Source of the DNA: Bacteroidetes bacterium 43-93
Lineage (GTDB): Bacteria; Bacteroidota; Bacteroidia; Chitinophagales; Chitinophagaceae
Length of the DNA stretch: 64,000 nucleotides
Assembly: GCA_001897855.1 (NCBI GenBank)
Contig: MKUO01000001.1
Span: forward strand, 248,001-312,000
Direction: 5' to 3'
Positions 43,145-50,957 of the stretch are shown piece after piece. Below the pieces are notes generated by a model, which ran no database searches, was not told the DNA's origin, and saw only the letters and a program-made list of their open reading frames with translations. The position numbers were made by a program, and so were the translations under genes. Every line of letters begins with the position of its first letter. The stretch's first letter is position 1.

Positions 43145-43648
43145 TTAGCGTGCGGAGACGATAAATATTATATTGTAGGTATAGTCGCCGCCGTAATAAT
43201 TGAGCAGGCCATCTATTTTTAAATCTACTTTGTAGGTATTCTCGATTTGATTATTTACATTATGAAAAAGCGCAACCGGTTGATTTGACAAATGGACAAA
43301 ATCATTGCCCGGTTCTGCCTTTAAGCTAAGGATATTAGCCGGGATCTTTTGGGTGCCGGCAATCGTAATGGAAGATAGATGCTGTGTATTGGTCATTGCG
43401 CTGACAGTCCATGCCTTGTTGCTTTTTACATGAAGCTGAAAAAAAGACTGATAGATTTTTCCTGAGGTGATTTCTTCAAAACTGTTTATCGATATTGATT
43501 GAATTGCAGATATTACGTTTATACTTACCATTGATGGCATTTGTATCGTACCCTGAACTGAGACAGTAGTTTGGCGACCGGCAAAAGATTGTGCCGATGA
43601 ATATAAAGGAAATAACAATGTAACTAATATAAATCTCCTCATGATCAT
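43145..43648 (-). CDS. Candidate minor fibre subunit (167 residues)
   Basis: A secreted protein with signal peptide MIMRRFILVTLLFPLYSSAQ and a mature part of about 147 residues that looks like one Ig/beta-sandwich domain. The segment FFQLHVKSNKAWTVSAMTNTQ corresponds in position and pattern to FRISATRHFHASVK in the larger subunit, and the C terminus YYGGDYTYNIIFIVSAR ends in an amphipathic strand like pilin last strands. Last gene of the chaperone operon; its start overlaps the preceding gene by four bases. No family name is certain. Confidence 0.58.
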   Translation of the reverse strand: MIMRRFILVTLLFPLYSSAQSFAGRQTTVSVQGTIQMPSMVSINVISAIQSISINSFEEITSGKIYQSFFQLHVKSNKAWTVSAMTNTQHLSSITIAGTQKIPANILSLKAEPGNDFVHLSNQPVALFHNVNNQIENTYKVDLKIDGLLNYYGGDYTYNIIFIVSAR

Positions 43649-44124
43649 TGGATTGAAAATGCAATAGCATAATTGATATTGCCTGTTAAAAGGAATGTGT
43701 ACGACGGATTAATTACGAGGTCGTATGTGAGGATGATATTTTCATTGCCAGTGGAAGCGGGCAGTGTAAATAACAAGATTGGTGACACCGATAAATTAAC
43801 CTGTGGCTGATATATAGTAACATTCGAAGAGTTAACGCTCCTCAGTTTTAAGGATATCCAATTTGGCGCAATGTCTGTTTGTGATATACCCGTGTAGTTA
43901 ATACTTACCATAATGGTCCTGGTGTATCCCTTTGGAGTTATCGTTAGTTCGATAGCATTGGGAAGCACCTTAGGCGCCAAGACCTCATCTATATTTGAAT
44001 AGCTGATAATCAAAGGTGTATTTAATGTTACGTGAAAGCTATTATCTGCATCTGCCTGTGCCTTAGATAAGGCCGGGAAGAAGATCAATACAACCCAAAA
44101 TAGCCGACGCATTTTTTGTTTCAT
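43645..44124 (-). CDS. Candidate minor fibre subunit (159 residues)
   Basis: Secreted, with signal MRRLFWVVLIFFPALSKAQA (ATG possible at 44124 or 44112). The mature 135 residues are beta-rich: ADNSFHVTLNTPLIISYSN, IELTITPKGYTRTIMVSINYTG, LKLRSVNSSNVTIYQPQVNL and a final NINYAIAFSIQ strand. No catalytic motifs or lipobox are seen. It is coupled with the next gene by ATGA and lies 2 bp after the chaperone, so the three are co-translated. A fibre-subunit role is inferred from this. Confidence 0.58.
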   Translation of the reverse strand: MKQKMRRLFWVVLIFFPALSKAQADADNSFHVTLNTPLIISYSNIDEVLAPKVLPNAIELTITPKGYTRTIMVSINYTGISQTDIAPNWISLKLRSVNSSNVTIYQPQVNLSVSPILLFTLPASTGNENIILTYDLVINPSYTFLLTGNINYAIAFSIQ

Positions 44125-44126
44125 AC

Positions 44127-44945
44127 TTATTTCACTTCAATTGTCATTTCTGATGCCTCCAGCGGCACATCGTCATCACCCGGTTCAATAAGAGCTGTTG
44201 CTGTATACTTTCCTTTGGGCAATGTTTTGGGTATTTGCAGATCGATATATCTTTTTTGGCCAGGTAACATCAATGCCTGTTTAGGGCCAACAGTAGTTTT
44301 TTCGCCGCTTTCTGAAGACAGCTCAATGGAATATTGGCATCGCAGCATCATGTCGCCGGTATTTTCGCCATCTATCCTATAGGTGGCACTATCCTGCAGC
44401 ATTGAAAACGATCGCATTTTTATTTTTTTTGTAAGCGATACGTTTGCGGGTGGTACCTGGTATATTCGCACACCTACGGCCAGGCTTTTTGTCATCTCTA
44501 ACTCAAGGTCGCCCGTTTTTTTTGGGGCTTTTTTCTCTCCTTTGGTGCCAATATGCAACATTGTCCATTTGATCTCTTTTACTGCATCTGCAGAGTCTGG
44601 TACATATAATGTTACGTTGATGCCTTCTTTGGAGTTTGCCGGTATCTCAACGAATGTTTTGTCCAGTGTTATCCATTGGGCGCAGGAGTTTTGTACGGTT
44701 TTGGGTTCATAAAAACGGTCCTCGCCGTTAGAGTCAAGCGTCCAGTCGATAAGTTCAACACTGAAACTATATGGTTTGCTGAGTTTGTTGGTAATATATA
44801 CGGTTTGCGTTGCTGTCTGTCCTTTGTCTACAGTAAAGTAGAGCGTTGCAGGGCCAATAGAAATTGCACTTTTTTGTGCATGTGCAGCAAATGACAGGCA
44901 TGTAGTAATGCCTACAACTAATGAAATATTTCTAATTCCTGGCAT
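44127..44945 (-). CDS. PapD-like periplasmic pilus assembly chaperone
   Basis: A 272-residue periplasmic protein with signal SLVVGITTCLSFAAHA. Residues about 25-165 resemble the first Ig domain of PapD/FimC chaperones: ISIGPATLYFTVDKGQTATQTVYITNKLSKPYSF at the start, WITLDKTFVEIPANSKEGINVTLYVPDS before the inter-domain edge, and TKSLAVGVRIYQVPPANVS leading to the second domain. Residues 170-272 are the smaller second domain (SATYRIDGENTGDMMLRCQYSIEL). In classical pili such proteins cap subunits and deliver them to the usher. It is encoded between an unknown secreted protein and two subunit-like genes. Confidence 0.75.
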   Translation of the reverse strand: MPGIRNISLVVGITTCLSFAAHAQKSAISIGPATLYFTVDKGQTATQTVYITNKLSKPYSFSVELIDWTLDSNGEDRFYEPKTVQNSCAQWITLDKTFVEIPANSKEGINVTLYVPDSADAVKEIKWTMLHIGTKGEKKAPKKTGDLELEMTKSLAVGVRIYQVPPANVSLTKKIKMRSFSMLQDSATYRIDGENTGDMMLRCQYSIELSSESGEKTTVGPKQALMLPGQKRYIDLQIPKTLPKGKYTATALIEPGDDDVPLEASEMTIEVK

Positions 44946-44962
44946 AAAAGTGATTTTTGCTG

Positions 44963-45676
44963 TTATTTCAAAAATGCCGTTAGCGAGCCATTTATTTTTG
45001 GATCGCCGTCAATAACGTATATGGTTTTGTATTGCAGAACGATTTTATTTTCGGCCTGCGTTTTGCCGATGCTTAAATCTATCATGGTGTAGTCAACATT
45101 TTTGAAGGCCTTTACATCGGCCATGCTTCCAACCTCTAATTTCCAGTCATAACCATTCCATGCCCCGATACCTGATTTTTCACTTTCGTTTATTTCGCCG
45201 GTATAAGGGATGTGCTGATCACCGATTATTAAGCTTTTATTGGCCACGTCAAATATTATTTCGTCGAGTATGGTAAAGTCACCCTTACCTTTTAATACCA
45301 ATTGGCCGTTTAATTTATTAACCGTAATTCCTTTTACAGTTTTTACTTTCATCTTTACTGCCGGAAATTCCGTGTTCATGCGGTCGTAATCAGCTTTGGT
45401 AATTCCAAAGTTTGCATGGTAGGGCAGGGGTACTTCGTTTTTATGTTGTTGCGAGTACACATCGTACCACTGCAGGCTATCAGCAATTGACTTACGATAA
45501 TTCACTATTATTTCTTTCAGATCTGCAGGGATATTTTTTTCCAGTATTTCCAACTTGTGTTCTCCGGGAGCAAAGAGGCTATCAACATAATTAATTGCAA
45601 CTGTTTCATCTGCTTTTTGACACAGGCCTACAGTCGTAGTTATTATACTCAATGTAAGCAGGAGTAGTTTTTTCAT
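44963..45676 (-). CDS. Secreted protein of unknown function in the chaperone operon (237 residues)
   Basis: Not recognised. It has a signal peptide MKKLLLLTLSIITTTVGLCQ. The first 80 mature residues are helical (PADLKEIIVNYRKSIADSLQW); the rest (about 100-237) is beta-rich, with repeating pairs such as KVKTVKGITVNKLNGQLVLKG and FTILDEIIFDVANKSLIIGD. It lies 17 bp upstream of the chaperone gene and 23 bp after the 200-residue gene, so it is part of the same operon. It could be a tip, base or accessory protein of the proposed fibre. Confidence 0.6.
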   Translation of the reverse strand: MKKLLLLTLSIITTTVGLCQKADETVAINYVDSLFAPGEHKLEILEKNIPADLKEIIVNYRKSIADSLQWYDVYSQQHKNEVPLPYHANFGITKADYDRMNTEFPAVKMKVKTVKGITVNKLNGQLVLKGKGDFTILDEIIFDVANKSLIIGDQHIPYTGEINESEKSGIGAWNGYDWKLEVGSMADVKAFKNVDYTMIDLSIGKTQAENKIVLQYKTIYVIDGDPKINGSLTAFLK

Positions 45677-45699
45677 AACTCTTTTATTTAGTTTAGGTA

Positions 45700-46302
45700 T
45701 TAATAATTGTTACAGCATGCCAGCTCAACCCTTCGCCTTGCCAGCAATATGCGCTTGGCCATTAACTTGAATAATTTTTTTCCGGTGCGTTCTGAGCTGT
45801 ATTGAATATTATTTTCCTGGTGAACAAAGCCCCCGATTACGGAGATGTATTTTTGATAGTTTGTCAATTTGTAGTATTTAATGTCTGTTCTTTTTAAAAG
45901 ATCAAGTTCTTCATCTGTTATCAGGCTTTCATTTTTGAAAAACGGACCTTCTTTTTTGCTTTCAAAATTCATATTGAAAACCAGTTTTTGCCCGTCTTCA
46001 AAGTAGAAGACAAACTCATCGCCCCGGTTTAATGGAAAGGACTTGAAAGTAGATTTGAACTGTATCAGATTGACATTCTCATAAGAAACAAACCCTATGC
46101 CCAGGTAGGCGTTTTTTTTGTAGGGGGGCAATTCTTCTTTTAATACTGATAACAATACGGAGGTGTTCCTGGCATGGGTTTCAATCGGAAAAGTTTTTAC
46201 ATGATCACACGCTCCGTTATTCAACAACATTATACGGATGGCGTTCCTTTCAATATTTGTGGTGCTCTCGTTTACAGCCACTGCTTTAATTGTTGTGCTC
46301 AT
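45700..46302 (-). CDS. Cytoplasmic protein of unknown function in the chaperone operon (200 residues)
   Basis: Not recognised. No signal peptide and no membrane segment, unlike all its downstream neighbours. It has a mixed alpha/beta composition (KKNAYLGIGFVSYENVNLIQFKS, RGDEFVFYFEDGQKLVFNM) and a basic C-terminal end KKLFKLMAKRILLARRRVEL finishing CCNNY. The basic end could bind nucleic acid or membrane, so a regulatory role is possible. It is the second gene of the operon, 45 bp after a small upstream gene. Confidence 0.55.
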   Translation of the reverse strand: MSTTIKAVAVNESTTNIERNAIRIMLLNNGACDHVKTFPIETHARNTSVLLSVLKEELPPYKKNAYLGIGFVSYENVNLIQFKSTFKSFPLNRGDEFVFYFEDGQKLVFNMNFESKKEGPFFKNESLITDEELDLLKRTDIKYYKLTNYQKYISVIGGFVHQENNIQYSSERTGKKLFKLMAKRILLARRRVELACCNNY

Positions 46303-46347
46303 TTTTTGTGCTTTTTATAGTTTTAGGAAATCAATACGTGGTATGCA

Positions 46348-46698
46348 CTATAACACTTCTTTCGGCTTATTAGGCGTTATTGCTTTTGTACGGTTTATAT
46401 AATCGTTAAGCGCTCCTTTTATGATTCTTTTCACGCCTTTAGATAAACTGGGAGATCCTTTCCCTCTCTCTTTCTTATAGGCAAGCTTCAGCCAATCGCC
46501 TTTTAATAAAAGATCGTTTTCCAATCTTTTAGCTGCGCTCATCATTTCTTCAAAAGAAGGGGGAAAGCCTTTGTCTTCTACGTATTCCTTCATTTCCCTT
46601 AAATAATCACTGATGATGGTGTGTGCCATTCTCCTGAAAATATTTAAGTGTTGCGTACCGTATGAGCGTTGGCTGAAGTATGTTGTAAGTACTGTCAT
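46348..46698 (-). CDS. Small protein heading the chaperone operon (116 residues)
   Basis: Not recognised. Soluble, helical and very basic (YKKERGKGSPSLSKGVKRIIK). The second half looks like a DNA- or RNA-binding helix bundle, but no named HTH is seen. The start could be ATG 46698 or ATG 46629 (MAHTIISDYLREMKE), which removes 23 residues of unclear quality. It is the first gene of the leftward operon and diverges from the receiver-CRP regulator. It could be a local regulator of the operon; that is inference. Confidence 0.45.
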   Translation of the reverse strand: MTVLTTYFSQRSYGTQHLNIFRRMAHTIISDYLREMKEYVEDKGFPPSFEEMMSAAKRLENDLLLKGDWLKLAYKKERGKGSPSLSKGVKRIIKGALNDYINRTKAITPNKPKEVL

Positions 46699-46877
46699 TT
46701 GCCGGAGTTTGAGGTTGCAAAGTAGTGCGTAGTATTAAAGCGTTCCCTGATGATTGTCAGACGCTGTTCTGATGTTAATCAAACGCACCAGGCGCTTGTG
46801 TATAGATTAATTGCTGTATTGACGAGAATCAAGGTCTGACCTAACCTGCGTCAATAACTATAGGAGTAACCGGTATA

Positions 46878-47071
46878 TACTTTTGCTTTAAACATGATTT
46901 TTTGACATTTAAAAGCAAGGTCGATATCATGTCTGGAGGTGCCTAACTAAAGTAGGTGGATTGACCTGTAGTCGTTAGTGCGCAAAAAAAGGTATTAAAC
47001 AAGTTTATTGGTTAAGGAGGTTGGAAAGGGGGTAACCCCGTTAAGTAAGGGGAGCTTCCGCTCCCTTTTTT
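46878..47071 (+). ncRNA. Candidate small RNA or orphan transcript
   Basis: TACTTTTG at 46878-46885 matches the -7 box of Bacteroidota promoters (the -33 box is weak), and a good terminator ends at 47071. Between them is no open frame longer than a few codons. The RNA would be about 180 nt, with a hairpin GGGGTAACCCC near 47027-47038 before the terminator stem. It lies alone in the gap between the divergent chaperone operon and the receiver-CRP gene. Expression is not shown. Confidence 0.35.
47049..47071 (+). terminator. Orphan rho-independent terminator
   Basis: The stem GGGAGC/GCTCCC (47050-47055/47060-47065) with loop TTCC is followed by T6. No rightward gene lies upstream to 46699, so it must end a noncoding transcript or an unannotated leader. 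Confidence 0.8.
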
Positions 47072-47153
47072 ACTTTGCCCGTCTTTATACGTATATTTTT
47101 TTGAATTTATATAAATAATTGACAATAATTTGGTTGTATGATGACGAAAGTCA

Positions 47154-47183
47154 TTGCAATGGGTGATATTAGGATTATTTTTG
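47154..47183 (+). promoter_or_regulatory. Promoter of the receiver-CRP/kinase operon
   Basis: TTG (47154-47156), 19 bases, TATTTTTG (47176-47183) match TTTG-N19-TAnnTTTG except for one base in the -33 box. The start codon lies 26 bp downstream. Confidence 0.65.
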
Positions 47184-47209
47184 CATTGTAACGCAATTCT
47201 ATTCTCTAT

Positions 47210-48274
47210 ATGGCCAACATTCTATTAATGGAGGATGACGAGGATGTGTGCTCAAATGTAGCCGAGATCCTTTCATTAGCCAACCACAATGTAAGTATAG
47301 CCAGGAATGGCCTGGAAGGTATTGAAAAAGCATACAAAGAGCCATACGACCTGATACTAAGCGATATCTCCATGCCTTGTATAGATGGGTTTGGTGTATT
47401 ACACATTCTACGAAAGGAAGACAAAGCCAGGAACATTCCCTTTATATTTCTCAGCTCTAAAAAAGAAGCTGTTTATTACAGGCAGGCCATGCATTTGGGG
47501 GCAGACGACTATATAGCCAAACCATTTGAGGCAGGTGACCTTTTGAAGGCTATTGACCAACGCCTCAGGCAGGCAAATAAAGCTAAAGATGAAATAAAGA
47601 TACCTCAGGCAATTACCAGGCCTGATGAGTTCCGCAAGATCACCAGAGAATCGGATATCATAAAGCTGTTGACAGATGGTTGTGATGAGACCGAATATCA
47701 TAAAAAGCAAATGATATACAAGGAAGGTAGCCCTGCCAGGAATATGTACTATATAAAATCAGGAAAGATCAAAACCTATAAGAGCCATGAAGATGGTAAA
47801 GATCTTATTGTAGGATTGCATGGAGTGGGGGATTTCATTGGCTATGTTCCCCTGATAAAAGGACATATTCATCTATTGACCGCAGAAGCTATTGAAGATT
47901 GCAAACTGATAGTTATACCCAAAAGCAGGTTTGATGAAGTGGCTAATACCCATACAGAAGTAATGAAAAAGTTCATCGGACTTATGGCCGACGAATTGCA
48001 GGATAAAGAGCAACAGGTATTAAATTTTGCCTACAATACATTGAGAAAGAAAGTTGCCAAGGCTTTAGCAAGCTTCGAAAAGAAATTTCATATCCACGAA
48101 AATGAAGCTTTTACTATCGACTTAACACGCAATGACCTTGCAAGTATAGCCGGAACTGCTACGGAATCCCTGATTAGAACATTGACAGAATTTAAGCAGG
48201 AAAAACTGATTGATATGAAGGACGGGCATATTACTATCTTAAACAAGAATCGCTTAAATCAACTAGTAAGATAG
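47210..48274 (+). CDS. Response regulator: receiver domain fused to a Crp/Fnr-type regulator
   Basis: A 354-residue transcription factor. Residues 1-118 are a CheY-like receiver (MEDDED, phospho-Asp D52 in LSDISMP, K104 in YIAKPFE). Residues about 150-235 are a cyclic-nucleotide-binding-like beta roll (YKEGSPARNMYYIKSGKIKTY, GVGDFIGYVPLI), and about 265-350 a Crp-type winged helix (LTRNDLASIAGTATESLIRTL). The fusion joins phosphorelay input to a CRP-type output and is known in Bacteroidota. It forms an operon with the PAS histidine kinase, the obvious partner, and lies divergent from the chaperone operon. Confidence 0.92.
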   Translation: MANILLMEDDEDVCSNVAEILSLANHNVSIARNGLEGIEKAYKEPYDLILSDISMPCIDGFGVLHILRKEDKARNIPFIFLSSKKEAVYYRQAMHLGADDYIAKPFEAGDLLKAIDQRLRQANKAKDEIKIPQAITRPDEFRKITRESDIIKLLTDGCDETEYHKKQMIYKEGSPARNMYYIKSGKIKTYKSHEDGKDLIVGLHGVGDFIGYVPLIKGHIHLLTAEAIEDCKLIVIPKSRFDEVANTHTEVMKKFIGLMADELQDKEQQVLNFAYNTLRKKVAKALASFEKKFHIHENEAFTIDLTRNDLASIAGTATESLIRTLTEFKQEKLIDMKDGHITILNKNRLNQLVR

Positions 48275-48319
48275 CGACAGCCGATACGCAGTAGTAACAT
48301 TCAAATTTTGAGCAAGCTT

Positions 48320-49840
48320 ATGAACACCGCAACCAATATAAACCACTTACTTGAACCTGAAGTTATACTGCAAAGTATGTATGAGCCTTTTGTTTATCTA
48401 GATAATGAATGGCGTTTTCAGTTCCTGAATGATGCAGCATTAAAAAAGCTGGACAAAAAGGCCGAAGAGCTTATTGGTAACACGCTTTGGGAATGTTTTC
48501 CGGAAATAAGCGGTACCGAAGTAGAAGGTGAGTACCGAAAGGTAATGGAACAAAGGGCGAATTCCCAGTTTGAATTTTATATACCAAGATTAGATAGTTG
48601 GGTAGAAATCCGTGCGTATGCACATAAATCAGGAATATTTATTTATTACAACGATATTACAGACAAGAAAAGGGTAATTGCACAAGGTGAAAAATGGTTC
48701 CAGTATATAGCAGATTGCGTTCCTGTAATGATGTGGAGTTGTGACGCAAACAAGCGGACAAACTATCTGAACCCCGCATTCCTGCAGTTTACCGGCCTTA
48801 GCTTTGAAACACAAACACGTAAAAACAGAGCAGTGGCGGTGTTTGAGGATGACAGGCAAAGCTTCGTGGAAGCTTTTGATGAAGCTTTTGAAAAGCGGGC
48901 AACCATTCATCGGGAATTCAGAGTACGCTACTATGACGGAAGCTATCGTTGGGTTGCTTACACAGGCCAGCCGATGTACGACCCCCCCGGTAATTTTATA
49001 GGATATACAGGTACTTGTGTAGATATACAAGACCAGGTAATGATGAACCAGAAAATGGAAAAACGTGTCAAACAAAGAACATTGGAACTGGTTGCGGCAC
49101 TGGAGCAGGAAAAACGTAACAACAAACTCCAATCTCAGTTTGTCTCTTTGGCGTCTCATGAATTTCATACACCTTTAAGTACCATATTGTCTTCTGTAGG
49201 CCTTATAGAAAGCTATATAAAGCTCAATCAACCTGAAAATGAATATGCACATTTGAACAGGATAAGGGCTGCGGTAAAACATTTAACAGACACCATGAAT
49301 GATTTTCTGGCCGTTGGTAAACTGGACGATGGTGTGATTGAATTAAGAGATGAGTTGTTTGATCTGCAACAACTGGCTGTAGAAACGGTAGATGAATTTG
49401 AAAGTATTATGAAAGCGGGGCAAAAAATTATTTTTTCTTACAAAGGTTATCCGAAAATACGGTCTGAGATAAAAATACTGCGCAATATGCTGGCAAATTT
49501 GTTAAGCAATGCGATAAAATATTCTGGAAAAAACATACAACTGGATATTGAGGTAAACAAAAAACAGATCACCATAGCTGTGGCAGATAGTGGCATTGGG
49601 ATACCTGAGGATGAGCATGAAAAACTATTCAATAAATATTTCAGAGCATCTAATGTAGGCAATATTAGAGGCACAGGCCTTGGGTTGAATATTGTGCAGC
49701 GATACGTAGAATTACTGAATGGTACAATAAATTTTACGAGCGAGGTAGGTGTAGGAACAACGTTTATTATTAAGATTCCCAACCGTACAACTTTTCAAAA
49801 TGCTCCGGCCAATGTTTACAATTCAACTTATAAAAAATAA
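48320..49840 (+). CDS. PAS-PAS sensor histidine kinase
   Basis: A 506-residue soluble kinase. PAS 1 at about 12-110 (YEPFVYLDNEWRFQFLNDAA), PAS 2 with PAC at about 120-240 (MMWSCDANKRTNYLNPAFLQFTG), a short coiled-coil (EKRVKQRTLELVAALEQEKR), HisKA with phospho-His H280 (SHEFHTPLSTILS), and HATPase_c with NLLSNAIKYSG, DSGIGIP and GTGLGLNIVQR. It starts 45 bp after the receiver-CRP gene; a TTG at 48308 is an alternative start. No membrane segment is present, so it senses a cytoplasmic signal. Confidence 0.93.
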   Translation: MNTATNINHLLEPEVILQSMYEPFVYLDNEWRFQFLNDAALKKLDKKAEELIGNTLWECFPEISGTEVEGEYRKVMEQRANSQFEFYIPRLDSWVEIRAYAHKSGIFIYYNDITDKKRVIAQGEKWFQYIADCVPVMMWSCDANKRTNYLNPAFLQFTGLSFETQTRKNRAVAVFEDDRQSFVEAFDEAFEKRATIHREFRVRYYDGSYRWVAYTGQPMYDPPGNFIGYTGTCVDIQDQVMMNQKMEKRVKQRTLELVAALEQEKRNNKLQSQFVSLASHEFHTPLSTILSSVGLIESYIKLNQPENEYAHLNRIRAAVKHLTDTMNDFLAVGKLDDGVIELRDELFDLQQLAVETVDEFESIMKAGQKIIFSYKGYPKIRSEIKILRNMLANLLSNAIKYSGKNIQLDIEVNKKQITIAVADSGIGIPEDEHEKLFNKYFRASNVGNIRGTGLGLNIVQRYVELLNGTINFTSEVGVGTTFIIKIPNRTTFQNAPANVYNSTYKK

Positions 49841-50003
49841 AAGAGCAGCTACAAATAAACCGTTAATCAAGGTTTTGAACTTATGTGCTGAGCGCTCTGT
49901 TTAATATCATGCACCTGTCTGATCTCCATCAATAGCCCCGTTTACATTCTCTGTTATATTTATGAAGTAACGATATTGTTAACTCTCAAAAAAAATATAG
50001 AAA

Positions 50004-50657
50004 ATGAAAACTGATAAGGAGCTGCAGGAAGATGTAATGGATGAAATTAAATGGGATCCTGCTCTTTCAGCTTCGGCAATCGGAGTATCCGTTAAAAACG
50101 GTGTAGTTACCCTTAATGGCTATGTAGATGCATACGCCAAAAAGTTTGCTGCTGAAAATGCCGCAAAGCGTGTTAAAGGCGTACAGGCGGTTACAGAAAA
50201 AATAGAAGTACATTTTGGGAAAGGGACTAAACGTACGGACACAGATATTGCTGCAGCTGCCCTGGATGCCATCAAATGGCATTCCAATGTGCCTGACGAC
50301 CAATTAAAATTGAAAGTAGAGAACGGATGGTTAACATTGGAGGGTACTGTTGACTGGCAATATCAAAAAAATGCAGCGATGGATGCGGTAAAAGACCTTG
50401 CCGGCGTAAAGGGAGTTAGCAACCTGATATTTTTAGCACCCAAAACAAATGTGACTAAAATCGAAACTGATATTATTAACGCGTTAAAACGGAGCGCTAC
50501 TATTGAAGCGTCGAATATAGAAGTAGAGATTAGAGGAAATAAGGTGATTTTGAAAGGTAAAGTGAGGTCGTGGTCTGAAAGAAGAGATGTTGAAAATGCG
50601 GTATGGTCATCTCCGGGGGTAATAGAGATAGAAGATAATATGTTTATAGGGGTTTAG
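50004..50657 (+). CDS. BON-domain protein (three BON repeats)
   Basis: A 217-residue protein with three BON domains at about residues 3-70 (VKNGVVTLNGYVDAYAKKFA), 78-150 (VENGWLTLEGTVDWQYQKNA) and 152-217 (IRGNKVILKGKVRSWSERRD). BON proteins such as OsmY bind phospholipid or act as stress proteins in the periplasm. No signal peptide is evident here, so it may be cytoplasmic or peripherally bound. Single gene; AT-rich flanks and no clear promoter box. Confidence 0.88.
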   Translation: MKTDKELQEDVMDEIKWDPALSASAIGVSVKNGVVTLNGYVDAYAKKFAAENAAKRVKGVQAVTEKIEVHFGKGTKRTDTDIAAAALDAIKWHSNVPDDQLKLKVENGWLTLEGTVDWQYQKNAAMDAVKDLAGVKGVSNLIFLAPKTNVTKIETDIINALKRSATIEASNIEVEIRGNKVILKGKVRSWSERRDVENAVWSSPGVIEIEDNMFIGV

Positions 50658-50957
50658 AGTTACTGTTGCTACCTGTCATGATTTAAATCTCCTTTGGTTG
50701 GGAATCAACGATATTTATTGGTATTAAAAGCGAAATCTTGAGCGAAAGATCGTCCAAGGCATTGGAAGCATGGATTCAATAAATAAGCCACACAAATGTG
50801 AGGTTTTATTCTTTGGTGGAGGAGAGGGATTAGAACCCCAGCTCGCAATATTAATTTTCATGTGCGAAGGCTATTTACATTTTGCCTACTCATGAATAAC
50901 TTATTTCCTCTTGTTTTTTAAGTACTACGAAATAAGAGTACGATTTTTCAATGATTT
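50658..50957. other. Gap with a 3'-tRNA-like remnant
   Basis: 300 bp without a gene. The part at 50814-50840 resembles a tRNA 3' end (listed separately). No terminator with a clear T run and no complete tRNA was found. Read-through frames are short. Confidence 0.6.
50814..50840 (-). other. tRNA 3'-end-like remnant (possible attachment-site scar)
   Basis: Read leftward: TGGGGTTCTAATCCC, then TCTCCTCCACCA. That is a T-arm-like hairpin followed by an acceptor end and CCA. The T loop TTCTAAT breaks the normal purine rule at position 57, and no matching 5' half (GGAGGAG) lies within 100 bp. It is therefore not a functional tRNA. Such 3' ends remain at att sites of tRNA-targeting elements; no integrase is nearby. 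Confidence 0.4.

Noticed and set aside
50801-50900. Functional tRNA gene on the minus strand
   Set aside because: No acceptor 5' half, no D or anticodon arm, and an abnormal T loop; kept only as a remnant.
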